Part shown: in pieces, positions 32,796-43,170 of the stretch
How the letters are laid out: the number at the start of each line of letters is the position of its first letter
How positions within the stretch are numbered: position 1 is the first letter of the stretch
Origin: Taxillus chinensis
Taxonomy: Eukaryota > Streptophyta > Magnoliopsida > Santalales > Loranthaceae
Direction: 5' to 3'
Assembly: GCA_023512835.1 (NCBI GenBank)
Contig: CM042090.1
Span: forward strand, 51,695,365 to 51,759,364
DNA length: 64,000 nt
Notes under the pieces: model-generated
Told to the model about the DNA's origin: nothing
The model's input: only the letters and a program-made list of their open reading frames with translations
Databases searched by the model: none
Translations under genes and position numbers: made by a program

Positions 32796-35270
32796 TGTCA
32801 TCACCCGGTGTCGTCCGAGCTCGTGACTGGCTTGAGATTACTCCTTTGGATGGAAATTTGGTCACTGAGCCATCACTGCCATAGCTCACACAAAACCAAA
32901 AGAGAGATAGAAGAAACAGAGTCGCCACCAAACAAAAATAAAGGTGTTTGGCCACCTAGGAGGGTCTACGGTTTCCAAAGAATAGGTTCAGGAGTCGGTT
33001 ACGTGTGGGGAAGGAAGAAAAGTTCTTGCACCCCCACAACACCCAAAATTGGTACCTAGTCTTTGTCTATGGGTGCTTGCTTATTTTAATTTCCCTTTTT
33101 TTCTTTATCTCATTGTAAAAAAAACTATGGTTGGTTTATTTTAAAAATGAATGTTATTCTTTTGTTTTATCGAGGAAAACAGAAAGAAAACCCGTGGTAT
33201 GAAGAGCACAGCGTGGAGCTCAGATTCATTACCACAGTTTGATGTTGGCCAGGTGGAGAAGATATAAGGAATAGGACTTAATCTCACAACCACAGGAGCC
33301 TGGATTTATTTAAAAAGAATTTGGGGTTTTATCTTAAAAACGAAGAAGTAGGGTCTGATATCGTGAAGAGCATACTATGAAGCTCGGATTCACTATCGGA
33401 CCCAATGTTGGCCAAGTGGCGAGGATATGAGCATGAGAGCTCAATCCCACGGCCACCGGGCCTTTGAAAACGTTTTGTGTATTTTGAATAAAAGGTGAGA
33501 CTGGTATAGGGATGATGATGAATGTAAGATAAGAGGGGAATAAAACCTGGAAATCAAGCTTGATGTTCCTACTAGCTTCACTCTCCTTTGACTGCTTGAT
33601 GGACACGGAGACAAAATCCGGCAAGGTGGTGGAGGACGTCTTCTTCAGTTCTAGCCCCCAAAGTTTCTATGTTGTTAGTCTCCAAAAAAAATATCAGTCC
33701 CCCACTTTGGAAAGGGTGGTGCCTCCCTTTTATAGAGTCTGAGGAGGGAATAGCCGCCCACCTGGGAACTTGGTGAGTCAAATGATGTGACTTTTGGAGT
33801 TCCCAGGCGTTAATTGATGCATTTCCGAGAGTCCCAGCATTTAAATGTGTGGTTTAGAGTTGTTTAACTGCATTTCAGAGAAAAACAACGCTTATTTCAC
33901 TGTGCACTTAAAGAAGGGGTGAAACAGCGCCATTTTGGAGTCTCCAACCGAAGGCTGCAGAGTCGAAGGTCCCATGGTGGCCTTGAGGGGTCGAAGGTCG
34001 TAGCTGTTGCAAGGCTGAAGACTGAGGTGCCTCACAGGGTTGAAGACTGTCAATTGCCTCGAAGGGTCGAAGACTGGAGGTCCCTTCGAGGGGTCGAAGA
34101 CTGGGGGTGTTTCGAAGATCGAAGGTTGCTGAAGGTTTGCCCTGAAGGGTTTGGAGACTGTAGCCTGCCTCGAAGGGTCGAAAGTCATAGCCTGTGTTGC
34201 AGGGTCGAAGACTTGGAGGGTGCCTCGAAGGTCGCAGGGTCGTAGCGGAAGCTGCCTCGAAGGGTCGAAGGCCGTAGCTGAAGTTGCTTCGAAGGTCGGA
34301 GGTCGTGGCTAAAGCTGCCTCAAAGGTCGGAGGTGCCTCGCAGGGTCGAAGGCTGGCGGTTGCTTCGAAGGTCGAAGGCTGGAAGTTGCTTCGAAGGTCG
34401 AAGGCTGGGAGTTTCGAGTCTCAGCTTCGAGGCTTCAAGTGGGTGCTGCGAGCGAGGCTTGGCTACGAGGCTGCAAGCTCCGAGGCTACGAGCTTCGAAT
34501 GTGAGTACTGCGAGTGCAGGCTTGGCTACGAGACTGGACTGACTGCGAGGGCTGCGAGGTTGGGCTGACTGTGAGGGCTGCGAGTCTGCAAGGCAAGGCT
34601 TCAAGGCTGGCTGCGCTACGAGGCTTCGAGGTTGGGCTGACTGCGAGGCTTCGTGGCAAGGCTTCGAGCCTGGCTGCGCTACGAGGCTGGACTGACTGCG
34701 AGGGCTGCGAGGTTGGGCTGACTGCGAGGGCTGCGAGGTTGGGCTAACTGCGAGGGCTGCGAGTCTGCGAGGCAAGGCTTCGAGGCTGGCTGCGCTACGA
34801 GGCTTCGAGGTTGGGCTGATTGCGAGGCTTCAAGGCAAGGCTTCGAGGCTGGCTGCGCTACGAGGCTGGACTGACTGCGAGGGCTGCGAGTCTGCGAGCT
34901 TCGAGGCTGCTGGTCTGCGAGCTTCGAGGCTACGAGTTTCGAGTCTCAGTTGCGAGGCTTCGAGGCTGGGTGCTACTGGTGCAGATTCGCCTGAACTGTT
35001 TCTGGGGAATTTCCGCGATCACATTTTCAGTCGGGTTTGAATGAGGGCGTTGACCGTCTTTCCGCAAGCTTGACTTTCAGGCGCAAAACCATTTTAGTCA
35101 TAACTTCTTCATTTTAAGTCGGATTCAGGCACAGTCAAGTGCGTTGGTTTCTAAATTTCGTCCTCTATTCTTCGGTGTTAACTGTGGGACATTTTGAGAT
35201 CCCTCAGAAATGACTCTTATTTTTGGATTTCTTTGGTTGTGTTTTGGCCCGGTCAAAATGGGGTCCAACA
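32796..35270 (-). repeat. Element B 3' LTR
   Basis: The 2475-bp LTR reads on the minus strand TGTTGGACCCCATTTTGACC to GGTGATGACA, the same ends as element C. Most of the interior is not obviously alignable with C apart from the ends and the CGAAG/CTTCG block. Confidence 0.9.
33950..34980. repeat. Expanded CGAAG/CTTCG minisatellite inside B's LTR
   Basis: About 1 kb of irregular repeats: GAAGGGTCGAAGGTC-like to 34400, then GGCTTCGAGGCTGCGAGG and GGCTGACTGCGAGGGCTGCG-like to 34980, including a near-duplicate of about 100 bp (34540-34640 against 34740-34830). It is the counterpart of the 0.4-kb tracts in C's LTRs. ORFs here are artefacts. Confidence 0.85.
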
Positions 35271-35316
35271 GCTGCCCCTCTTTGCGCATTGTTTGTGTAC
35301 GAATGATGTGCAAAGA
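35271..35316 (-). promoter_or_regulatory. Polypurine tract and decayed palindrome of element B
   Basis: On the minus strand CAAAGAGGGGCAGC precedes the LTR. Immediately upstream (35281-35316) is a 36-nt palindrome with 13 of 18 arm positions pairing, the counterpart of 12011-12046. Confidence 0.75.
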
Positions 35317-35388
35317 TAAGACCGTACCCATTTTGACCAGTTGATTCTCCTCTCAGCGATTGATGTTTTGAGGTTTTGGTGTGGTTTG

Positions 35389-35728
35389 GCATGCGGGTGA
35401 GCATGGCTCTGGATAATTGGCATGCGGGTGAGCATGGCTCTGGATAATTGGCATGCGGGGGAGCACGGCTTTGGCTGTTTTGCATGCGGGGGAGCATGGC
35501 TTTGGTATTTGGCATGCGGGGGAGCATGGCTTTGGTTGTTTTGCATGCGGGTGAGCACGGATTTGGAGGTTTTGCATGCGGGTGAGCATGGCTTTGGATG
35601 TTTTGCATGCGGGTGAGCATGGCTGTGGTTGTTTTCCATGCGGGGGAGCATGGCTTTGGTATTTGGCATGCGGGGGAGCACGGCTTTGGCTGTTTTGCAT
35701 GCGGGTGCGCATGGCTTTGGATGTTTGG
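35389..35728. repeat. 31-bp tandem array (element B 3' UTR)
   Basis: Eleven units with CATGCGGG at 35390, 35421, 35452, 35483, 35513, 35544, 35575, 35606, 35637, 35667 and 35698 (period 30-31 bp), with a consensus like GCATGCGGGTGAGCATGGCT plus a TTTGG-containing tail. Each unit carries GCATGC. Confidence 0.93.
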
Positions 35729-36538
35729 TGGAAATGAACGGTTTCTCTATTTGGGGATGAAAACTTTCCTCATTTCTGGAGCTCTAAGGCTTATCCACTG
35801 GGGTAGGAGGCGTCATGCCGTGACAACAGTCCTGCAGTTTGGACGGGAGCAAACATGCCAGATGTAGGAATGATGCATGAAATGCGGTTGATGCATGAAA
35901 TATAATTGATGCATGTGGCGCGGGGGGGAGGTCTGAATCTTTGAGAACGTGCATGAGGTACACAAAATGCGGGGCAGAGACAATCTAAGGAGATTTTGGT
36001 GCCGCTTCTTCTGAAAAGCACGCTGCCAGATGACTTGGCATCCTCTTCTTCTCCTGATGAGCAAACTGCTAAGTTGCCTAAGCCCTGATTTCTCTTAAGG
36101 CAAAAGTCCAGAGCTTTGTTATTGCCTTATGCAAACCTCATGGCGAAGCAAAGTTTAGGAAACTCGAGCGGGGAACGAACGATTTTAAAATGATTTTTAA
36201 AAGGCCAAAACGATATTTATTTGATAGGACATTTTGCACTTACAATTGCATCATTGCATATGGAATAACTTGTTTATCATCATATAAAGTTAAACTAAAC
36301 TCCCTTTTGTAGTATAAGGACAATAGCTTTAAAAAGACATGTCTTGTAAAGTTGATCAGAGTATGCTTAAGATTTGACCAATCCTTTGGTTCACAGCCTA
36401 GTCCCTGGTTTGAAGTGGCGTGGCGACCTTTCTACGACTGTTTGCTTGGGGAGCTCGAGAGTTGTCTCCCACTTTGGTTTTCTTAGAGGATCATGGATTC
36501 TGATATCGCTGCACTTTTTGTTGGCTTTGTATTTTACC
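35729..36538 (-). other. Element B 3' UTR, non-coding
   Basis: It holds the ATGCAT tract (35865-35920) and otherwise unremarkable sequence. No ORF is supported. Confidence 0.6.
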
Positions 36539-36566
36539 CTTGGCACCCTTTCGAGTTTTCACCAAG
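36539..36566 (-). ncRNA. Predicted 28-nt GNRA-loop hairpin, copy B1
   Basis: The outer stem is CTTGGTG with TGCCAAG, two positions paired as G-U wobbles. The inner stem is CTC with GGG (one wobble) and the loop GAAA. Changes relative to A1 keep pairing. Confidence 0.6.
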
Positions 36567-36607
36567 TCCGCCTTTCTTTTGCTTTTGATTGAGCTTTGTG
36601 TTTTACC

Positions 36608-36635
36608 CTTGGTGCCCTTTCAGGTTTTCACCAAG
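36608..36635 (-). ncRNA. Predicted 28-nt GNRA-loop hairpin, copy B2
   Basis: The outer stem is CTTGGTG with CACCAAG (perfect), the inner stem CCT with GGG (one wobble) and the loop GAAA. It starts 69 bp from B1 and lies about 145 nt after the pol stop. Confidence 0.6.
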
Positions 36636-36779
36636 TCCGCTCTTGGGCCACGAACCTTGTTTGTCAAGTCATGCAAACTTGATTGTCATATAGTGAGGAT
36701 GAATTTAGCCCAATTATATGGGGGGCTGAAGCATGAGATTTTGATTCAGTTGGGTATAACGGTTTTTGAAGTGGCGAAG

Positions 36780-37757
36780 TTAAACATAAAACTTCTTTAC
36801 AGCATCGCTGTTTACAGGATTTCGTAGCTCAACTCCGTCTATTTCGGTGAGGATTAGGGCACCTCCCGAGAATGCTCTTTTTACAACGTATGGACCTTCA
36901 TATTTTGGAGTCCATTTGCCCCTGTGATCATGCTATATCGACAGTATTTTCTTCAAGGCCAAATCCCCTTCCTTGAAAGTTCGGGGCTTTACTTTTTTGT
37001 TGAAGCTGGCCATCATCCTTTGTTGGTACCGCTGGCCTCGACCGACTGCGGCAAGACGTTTTCCTTCGATCAAATTTAGCTGCTTAAAACGGTCTCTGAC
37101 CCATTCTGCTTCGTCTAGTTGAGTATCCTTGAGAATTCTGAGAGTCGGGATTTCCACTTCGATGGGTAGGACTGCTTCCATACCATATACTAGGGAGAAA
37201 GGAGTTGCCCCAGTTGATGTTCGCACAGAAGTCCGGTAAGCATGTAGTGCATATGGAAGTTTCTCATGCCAATCCTTGTATGTCTCAGTCATTTTTCGAA
37301 TGATGTTCTTGATATTTTTATTTGCTGCCTCAACCGCTCCATTCATCTTGGGACGATACGATGTAGAATTGCGGTGTCGGATCTTAAATCCTTCGCATAA
37401 ATTGTGCATCATTCGGTTGTTCAAATTGACAGGATTGTCAGTTATAATCTGCTCGGGGAGCCCATAACGACAGATGATGTTGCTTCGAAGAAACCTAACC
37501 ACCACCGATTGAGTAACTTGGGCATAGGAAGCTGCTTCTACCCATTTGGTAAAGTAATCGATTGCCACTAGGATGAATCTATGACTGTTCGAAGCCTTAG
37601 GTGAAATGGCTCCAATGACGTCCATTCCCCACATGGCGAAAGGCCAAGGAGATGTCATTGTGTGTAAGTAGGACGGAGGTGCTTGGATTCGATCCCCGTA
37701 AACTTGGCATTTAAGACATGTGCGCACATGATTGATGTTATCCTTTTCCATAGTGAC
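36780..37757 (-). pseudogene. Element B: pol, integrase
   Basis: It carries part of the zinc finger (CLKCQ), first catalytic Asp in WGMDVIGAI, second in EQIITDNPVNLNN, and Glu in MNGAVEAANKN, so the DDE triad is present, followed by SVRTSTGATPFSLVYGMEAV and the C-terminal block ending at TAA 36780-36782. Two TAG stops break it: at 37755 (before VTMEKD) and near 36930 (KKILSI then HDHRGK), where element A has Gln. The His residues of the zinc finger are in the RT-RNase H frame just upstream (GAHVNGH). Confidence 0.92.
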
Positions 37758-39742
37758 CTAGTAGTAGCCCATCCTCATGATCTGTCGGGATAAAGCGTGT
37801 CCATTCACATGTGCTCCACAGTTACCATTGTGGACTTCGTTGAGGATCTGAGCTGCCTCGCCTTTCTCCACACACCGTAGTAGCACCATGTCGTAGCTGT
37901 GCCTATAAAGGACTGGTCCATCTAAGAAGTAGTTAGCACTTGTTCGTCGGATATATCTTTTTTCTGATTCTGAGACTTCTGCTGGATACTCTCTTGTGAG
38001 TAGATATCGCTTGATATCATGATACCATGACTTTGTGTTAGTATCCATACTTGTCATCATACAGTATATTGGCACCTCTTGTACACAGATGTCGAAAGAG
38101 GGCACTTCTAAACTTGTATCCAACCGAAGGAGGGCTGCCAAAGTGGCCAAAGCATCAGGAATCTGATTATGTTCCCGGGATGCATGCTCAAATGAGATTT
38201 CATCAAATAGTTTAGCCATATCACATATAATTTTTTGGTAGGGAATGAGTTTAGGATCCCGGGTTTCCCACTCCTTACGGACTTGATAGATTACTAAGGC
38301 TGAATCCCCGAAGACTTGAAGTTTCGTGATTCCCTTGATCAAGGCTTCTTGGAGACCCATAATACAAGCCTCATATTCTACTATGTTGTTTGTGCAGGGA
38401 AAGGCCAACTTGGCGGCCATGGGATAATGTTGACCGGTCGGGGAGATTAAAACTGCCCCAATGCCATGACCGGATAAATTTGAGGCTCCATCAAACCACA
38501 GAATCCACATCTTTGATTCCTGATCCTCCTGAACAGCATTGATGTATTCGTTTGGAAAATCGGAGCTCATGGGCTCATAATCCTCCAAGGCCCTGTCGGC
38601 CAAGTAATCTGCTATGGCACTTCCTTTGATGGCCTTTTGTGGGACATAGATGATGTCATATTCGGATAAGAGCAGTTGCCACTTTGCAATCCTTCCTGTC
38701 ATTGCCGGTTTTTCCAACAGATATTTGAGTGGGTCATGTCTTGAGATGAGCCATGTAGTATGGTATAGGGTGTACTGTCTTAATCTTTGTGTGGTCCAGA
38801 CAAGGGCGCAACAAGCTTTCTCTAAGGGAGTATACTTCTCTTCGCACGATATAAACTTCTTGCTCAAGTAATAAATGACTTGCTCCTTTTTCTTCGCTTC
38901 ATCAAGCTGCCCCAATACACAGCCCATGGATGTATCCCGGACCGTCAAATACAAGATCAAGGGTTCATTAGGTGTCGGAGGAGCCAAAATTGGTGGATTC
39001 ATAAGGTATTGCTTAATTTTGTCAAAGGCCTCCTGACATTCGTTATTCCAAACCTCGGGGTTATTCTTGCGAAACACTTTGAAGATAGGTTCGCAAGTTG
39101 CAGTAAGCTGTGAGATAAAGCGGGCAACATAGTTGAGTCGCCCGAGGAAACCTCTGACTTCTTTGATAGTCTTTGGTATGGACATTTCTTGGATGGCCTG
39201 GACCTTGTCAGGGTCGATTTCTATTCCATCTTGACTGACAACAAATCCCAGTAATTTACCGGATGTAGCTCTGAAGGTACACTTGGCCGGATTTAGCTTT
39301 AGCTGGTATTTGCACAATCTGTTGAACAGTTTACGCAACAACTCCACGTGGTCTTCCTCCTTTCCTGACTTGGCGATCATATCATTGACGTAAACCTCCA
39401 CTTCTCTATGCATCATGTCATGGAAGAGTGTCACCATGGCCCTCTGATATGTTGCCCCGGCATTCTTAAGTCCAAAAGGCATGACATTGTAGCAAAAGGT
39501 GCCCCAGATAGTTGTGAAGGTGGTCCTTTCTTTGTAATCGGGGTCCATCCGAATTTGGTTGTAGCCGGAGAAACCATCCATGAAAGAAAACATGGCATGC
39601 TTCGCGGTATTATCTATCAAGGTGTCGATATGAGGCAATGGGAAGTTGTCTTTAGGGCTCGCCTTGTTGAGGTCACGGTAGTCCACGCACATACGAACTT
39701 TCCCGCCTTTCTTTGGGACGGGCACGATGTTAGCGACCCACT
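37758..39742 (-). pseudogene. Element B: pol, RT plus two RNase H domains, RT active site altered
   Basis: A 655-codon open frame. RT: MPVPKKGGKVRMCVDYRDLN, FMDGFSGYNQIRM, MPFGLKNAGATYQRAM and the active site at residues 112-115, which reads YVND instead of YVDD (codon AAT at 39384-39386), so a catalytic Asp is lost. The first RNase H (about 250-372) has YLTVRDTSMGCVLGQ and KYTPLEKACCALVW. The second, archaeal-type RNase H (about 406-532) has WFDGAS, VEYEAC, GDSALV and IPDALA, consistent with an intact acidic active site. The end holds the first half of the integrase zinc finger. A TAG near 39740 separates it from upstream pol (before WVANIV). Two RNase H domains define the Tat lineage. Confidence 0.94.
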
Positions 39743-40448
39743 ACAGGTATCGAGCTACGCTAAGGAATCCAGCATCCCATTGTTTCCGTACCTCTTCTCT
39801 GATTCTCAGTATCATTGCTGGTCTCATTCGTCGTAACTTCTGTTGTACGGGCGTGCATCCTGGATTCAATGGCAACTGGTGTTGCACTATGTTGGTATTT
39901 AGCCCCGGCATATCCTCGTAAGACCACGCAAAAACATCAATATAGGCTTTTAAGAGGTCGATTAATCAGTCCTTGACGTCTTTAGTGATTTGAGATCCTA
40001 GTCGCAGTTCTTTTCGCTCAGTAGGCGTACCGAAGTTGATAGTCTCGATCGGAACTTCGCTAGGAACAATGAGTCGATCCTCCCTTTCCAACAGGCGCAT
40101 GATGTCCTCCGGAGGCTCGAAGTTTCCCTCGTCGTCGGCTTCCTCCGCCCCAAATACTGGTTGTTCCCAAGCTGGATTACGGTCAAACCTTAAGCAACTC
40201 ATTTCTTCTTTACTTAACAGATCTTTTTTAGCCTGATTGTACCTGTTAGTAAAAGTTTGACTAGTTTAACAAAATATGATGACGCACATGTCATGCAATG
40301 CAAGAAGATACGTCTTGGCAAAAGTATTATTGCATAAATATTCCGAAAGGGTTACAACCATTGTTTGTAATTTTGAAAACATAATAAAATAGAACATTCC
40401 CCAACAAAGCTTCTTTGATCATTACTTGGCCGGGAGGTCCACAATGCT
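39743..40448 (-). pseudogene. Element B: pol region between G-patch and RT
   Basis: Frames in this stretch read NPAWEQPVFGAEEADDEGNF, ELRLGSQITKDVKD, then after a TGA near 39966 a segment of the KAYIDVFAWSYEDMPGL type and PGCTPVQQKLRRM, the usual approach to RT in Ty3/gypsy pol. About 40203-40448 looks disrupted. Confidence 0.75.
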
Positions 40449-41132
40449 CTAATTGTTCAGCTGGTGCCCTGGGGGTCCTTGGCATACCCACCCCATTTGT
40501 TCTTGCTCTCCACGGGTGGCCCGTAACATGGCTATGGTGCATTCCTTCCTCTGATGGATAAAACCGGTGCTCTGGAATATGGCCCCAAGGGGTGGGAACG
40601 TCATCCTTTGCTCTTGGAGGGGCCTCTTCTCTATTCTGGCTAAGCGGGACTCCCTTTTCCTCGCGACTTCTCTTGATTTGTCAGCCTTGGTAGGCTTGTA
40701 GCCCAACCCATACCTTTCTCTAGTACTTTGTACGACTAAGGGTTCTTTAATCCCTCGTGCTTGTACACCCAAACCTTGACCTTCCTTATGCCCCAGTTTA
40801 AGCATGACTGTGGCAACCATCTTTGCAGTCTTTGGGAATAAGCCCCCCATATCCAGTGACTCTCTAGTGTTGGGGGCATAGGCCGCATTAACCACTTCGA
40901 ACGATCGGTAAGAGCATTCTGGTATGTCCTCATTACTTTCGATGTAAGGAACAGACATAGGCTTGGTAACCAGAATCTCTGCCTCTCCGTACACACAGAT
41001 GAGTTGCCCGTTTACCACAAACTTGACCTTCTGATGTAGTGTCGATGGCACTGCCCCTGCCGAGTGGATCCATGGTCTTCCAAGCAAACAACTGTAGTAT
41101 GGAGCGATGTCCATCACCTGGAACTCCACCAT
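40449..41132 (-). pseudogene. Element B: end of protease and G-patch-like domain
   Basis: The N-terminus is the end of the protease fold (DIAPYYSCLLGRPWIHSAGA). Residues about 105-150 (around 40685-40820) read ATVMLKLGHKEGQGLG, GIKEPL and RYGLGYKPT, the glycine spacing of a G-patch, an RNA-binding motif also found after protease in some retroviruses and plant retroelements. The tail is basic (REVARKRESRLARIEK). A TAA near 41148 separates it from the protease active-site frame. Confidence 0.7.
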
Positions 41133-41150
41133 AAACTCACTTGGACCAAT

Positions 41151-41700
41151 TTACAAAGGGATATCTAGCGTACCCACTACTTCTCGCTTTTCATCATCAA
41201 AGGCTCTTACAACCATATTAGTGGGACGCACGTGAGAGGAGTCTATTCGCAGTTGCTTCAGGATTTGAGTTGGCATGATGTTTAAGGATGACCCGTTGTC
41301 GATCAGTACACGGGAGATAATGTGATCCTTACATTTGACAGATATGTGTAAGGATTTGACATGTCCAATGCCTTCTGATGGTAACTCATCTTCGCCAAAA
41401 CTAAGGAAGTTATCTACCACGATATTGTTAATGAGATTATTCAGATTTTCCATGGATATAGTCGGAGGAACGTAGGCCTTGCTCAAAACCTTCATGAGGG
41501 CTTCTCTATGCAGAGTTGAATTCATGAGTAAAGACAACAAAGAGATACGAGCCGGCTGCCGACTGAGTTGGTCCACAATGTTGTATTCGCTCTGCTTGAT
41601 TAGCTTAAGGAATTCGGTGCGATCCCCATCAACAACAGGGGTGTTCTTAATACCTGGTGCAGGCGCGGGGCGTAGGTCATGCTCTCCTTTGTTTGTGTTG
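41151..41700 (-). pseudogene. Element B: protease active-site region
   Basis: The open part reads LSRQPARISLLSLLMNSTLH, then SLHISVKCKDHIISRVLIDNGSSLN, the aspartic protease loop as DNGS instead of DTGS/DSGA, a variant I regard as usual for Tat elements. It ends EVVGTLDIPL at a TAA. Confidence 0.85.
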
Positions 41701-42485
41701 ACCTCAACACCTTCTTCCGATCCGTAGACACGACCGCTTCTTGTTTTCTTCTCGGCTGTGGGGCTTCCTCTAATGACCGATTCGCAGTGGTATTTCTAGC
41801 GCACTGCTTTATCATTTTTGTAAGGGAATGGAGCGGGAGTTTGGATGACAAGAGATTAGACCCCTTGCGCCAATGTGGCGATCTCTGGTTTTTCCTCATA
41901 TTCGATAATTAAAGGTTTGGGCGCCCCTAATACCTTTGTACGCTCCGTCGAAGCCATACAGGTCGCAAATTCTTCTGACTCGTATGTGATTTCTAGCCTT
42001 CGGGAGTTAATGAGGGCTTGCACAGCTTCATGGAATTCCTCACATTCCTCAATGTCATGTCCATAAGCTGATCCATGGTAAACACAACATTTCTCTGAGT
42101 CTGTGCCTCTCACGGCTTCAGTCACCCCTTTGGTTACTAAGAACCCGTTCTCATGTAAGATACAGAATAGCCGGTACTCGTTCATCTTGATCTTAGAAAC
42201 CTTTCTAAGAGGATTTCCAAGTCCAGTCGTTATATTGGCGATATTGCCCAAGTGTTCAGGCAGAGGGTTGGTGCCCACATTAGGAGCATTGGTCATCTTG
42301 GAGAAGTCTAGCCATCCAACATCTCTTAGGTGTTGGACCTTCTTTTTTAGAGCAAAATAATTCTCGGTGTCATGCCCACTTGCGCCTCCATGGTATGCAT
42401 AATGGGCATCAGCTTTGTACCAAGCGGGATATGGAGGAGTTCGTTCCTTTAGGGGTATTGGACTAGCGAGTCCCGCTGCTAACAA
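41701..42485 (-). pseudogene. Element B: gag C-terminus (zinc knuckles) and linker
   Basis: From 42485: ASPIPLKERTPPYPAWYKAD, then a knuckle in which both Cys are Tyr (YAYHGGASGHDTENY), then an intact knuckle CVYHGSAYGHDIEEC. The frame ends at TLAQGV (TAG near 41856); the linker, with PAPFPYKNDKAV, follows in a decayed frame. Confidence 0.85.
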
Positions 42486-43170
42486 TCGTGTATAGGCTTC
42501 TGTGCATGTGACAGGAATTGGGTCAAACTTTTGTTGCCTAGTCTTTCCAAAAGTCTGATTCTGTCGGGGCTGCTTCGATCGTCTCCGGTTGGGCCGGGCT
42601 AGGCGAGGTTGGCTCCGGCTGAGGCGTGTACAGGCTTCCTCCTTGTGGATGATATTGCTGGAATTGTGGTGGCGGGGCTGATGTCACATAGGACGCCATG
42701 GGCTGCCCGCCATAATATCCTGGCATGATACACTGTCCCGATTGTGCCCAGAGGAGGTGAAGTCGAGCTTAGGTTGCCAGACTGCTTGTGCGTCTTCTTC
42801 TTTCTTGCGATTGGGTGGCGTGGGCCTTCTAGGAGTCTCGGTTTTATTCCCACCAAGCCTGCCTTCCCTGATGCCGCCCTCAATTCTCTCTCCTGAGGCA
42901 ACTAAGTCAGCGAAACTGCTTGATACATTCCCAACCAGTTTTTCATAGTAAACACCCCTTAGTGTACTGATGAAAAGGGTGGTGAGCTCTTGTTCAGTTA
43001 GTGGGGGTTGAACGTCCATAGCTGCTTCTCTCCATCTTCGAGCGTAAGTCTTGAAACTTTCTTTGTCAGCTTTCTCGAACGACTGTAACGCCAATCTGTC
43101 TAGTGCTAGTTCTGTCACATGTTTGTATTGTGCTAAGAAGGCTGTGGCCAAGTCATTCCAAGTACGAATA
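42486..43170 (-). pseudogene. Element B: gag capsid part, truncated at 43170
   Basis: It reads RTWNDLATAFLAQYKHVTEL, ALDRLALQSFEKADKESFKT, QPPLTEQELTTLFISTLRGV and SSFADLVASGERIEGG, aligning along its length with A's gag. A frameshift near 42720 leads to the Pro-rich linker. The codons before TWNDLA are cut by the LTR that begins at 43171, so the gag N-terminus is missing. Confidence 0.9.

Larger units (their letters stand above)
32796..43170 (-). mobile_element. Element B: Tat-like Ty3/gypsy with dual RNase H, 5' truncated
   Basis: The 3' LTR is 32796-35270. Moving right come the polypurine tract, palindrome, 31-bp array, ATGCAT tract, paired hairpins, pol (36780-41700) and gag (to 43170). 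Two RNase H domains in tandem after RT are the hallmark of the Tat lineage. The element stops within gag at 43170, where another LTR begins; gag N-terminus, ORF1, leader and 5' LTR are not in the window. It interrupts G's integrase. At least six stops and two frameshifts break the coding region. Confidence 0.92.

Noticed and set aside
35204..35712. ORFs with repeated HAKPPNPCSPACK-like peptide on the minus strand
   Set aside because: They are translations of the 31-bp array in three frames; no start context or conserved domain.
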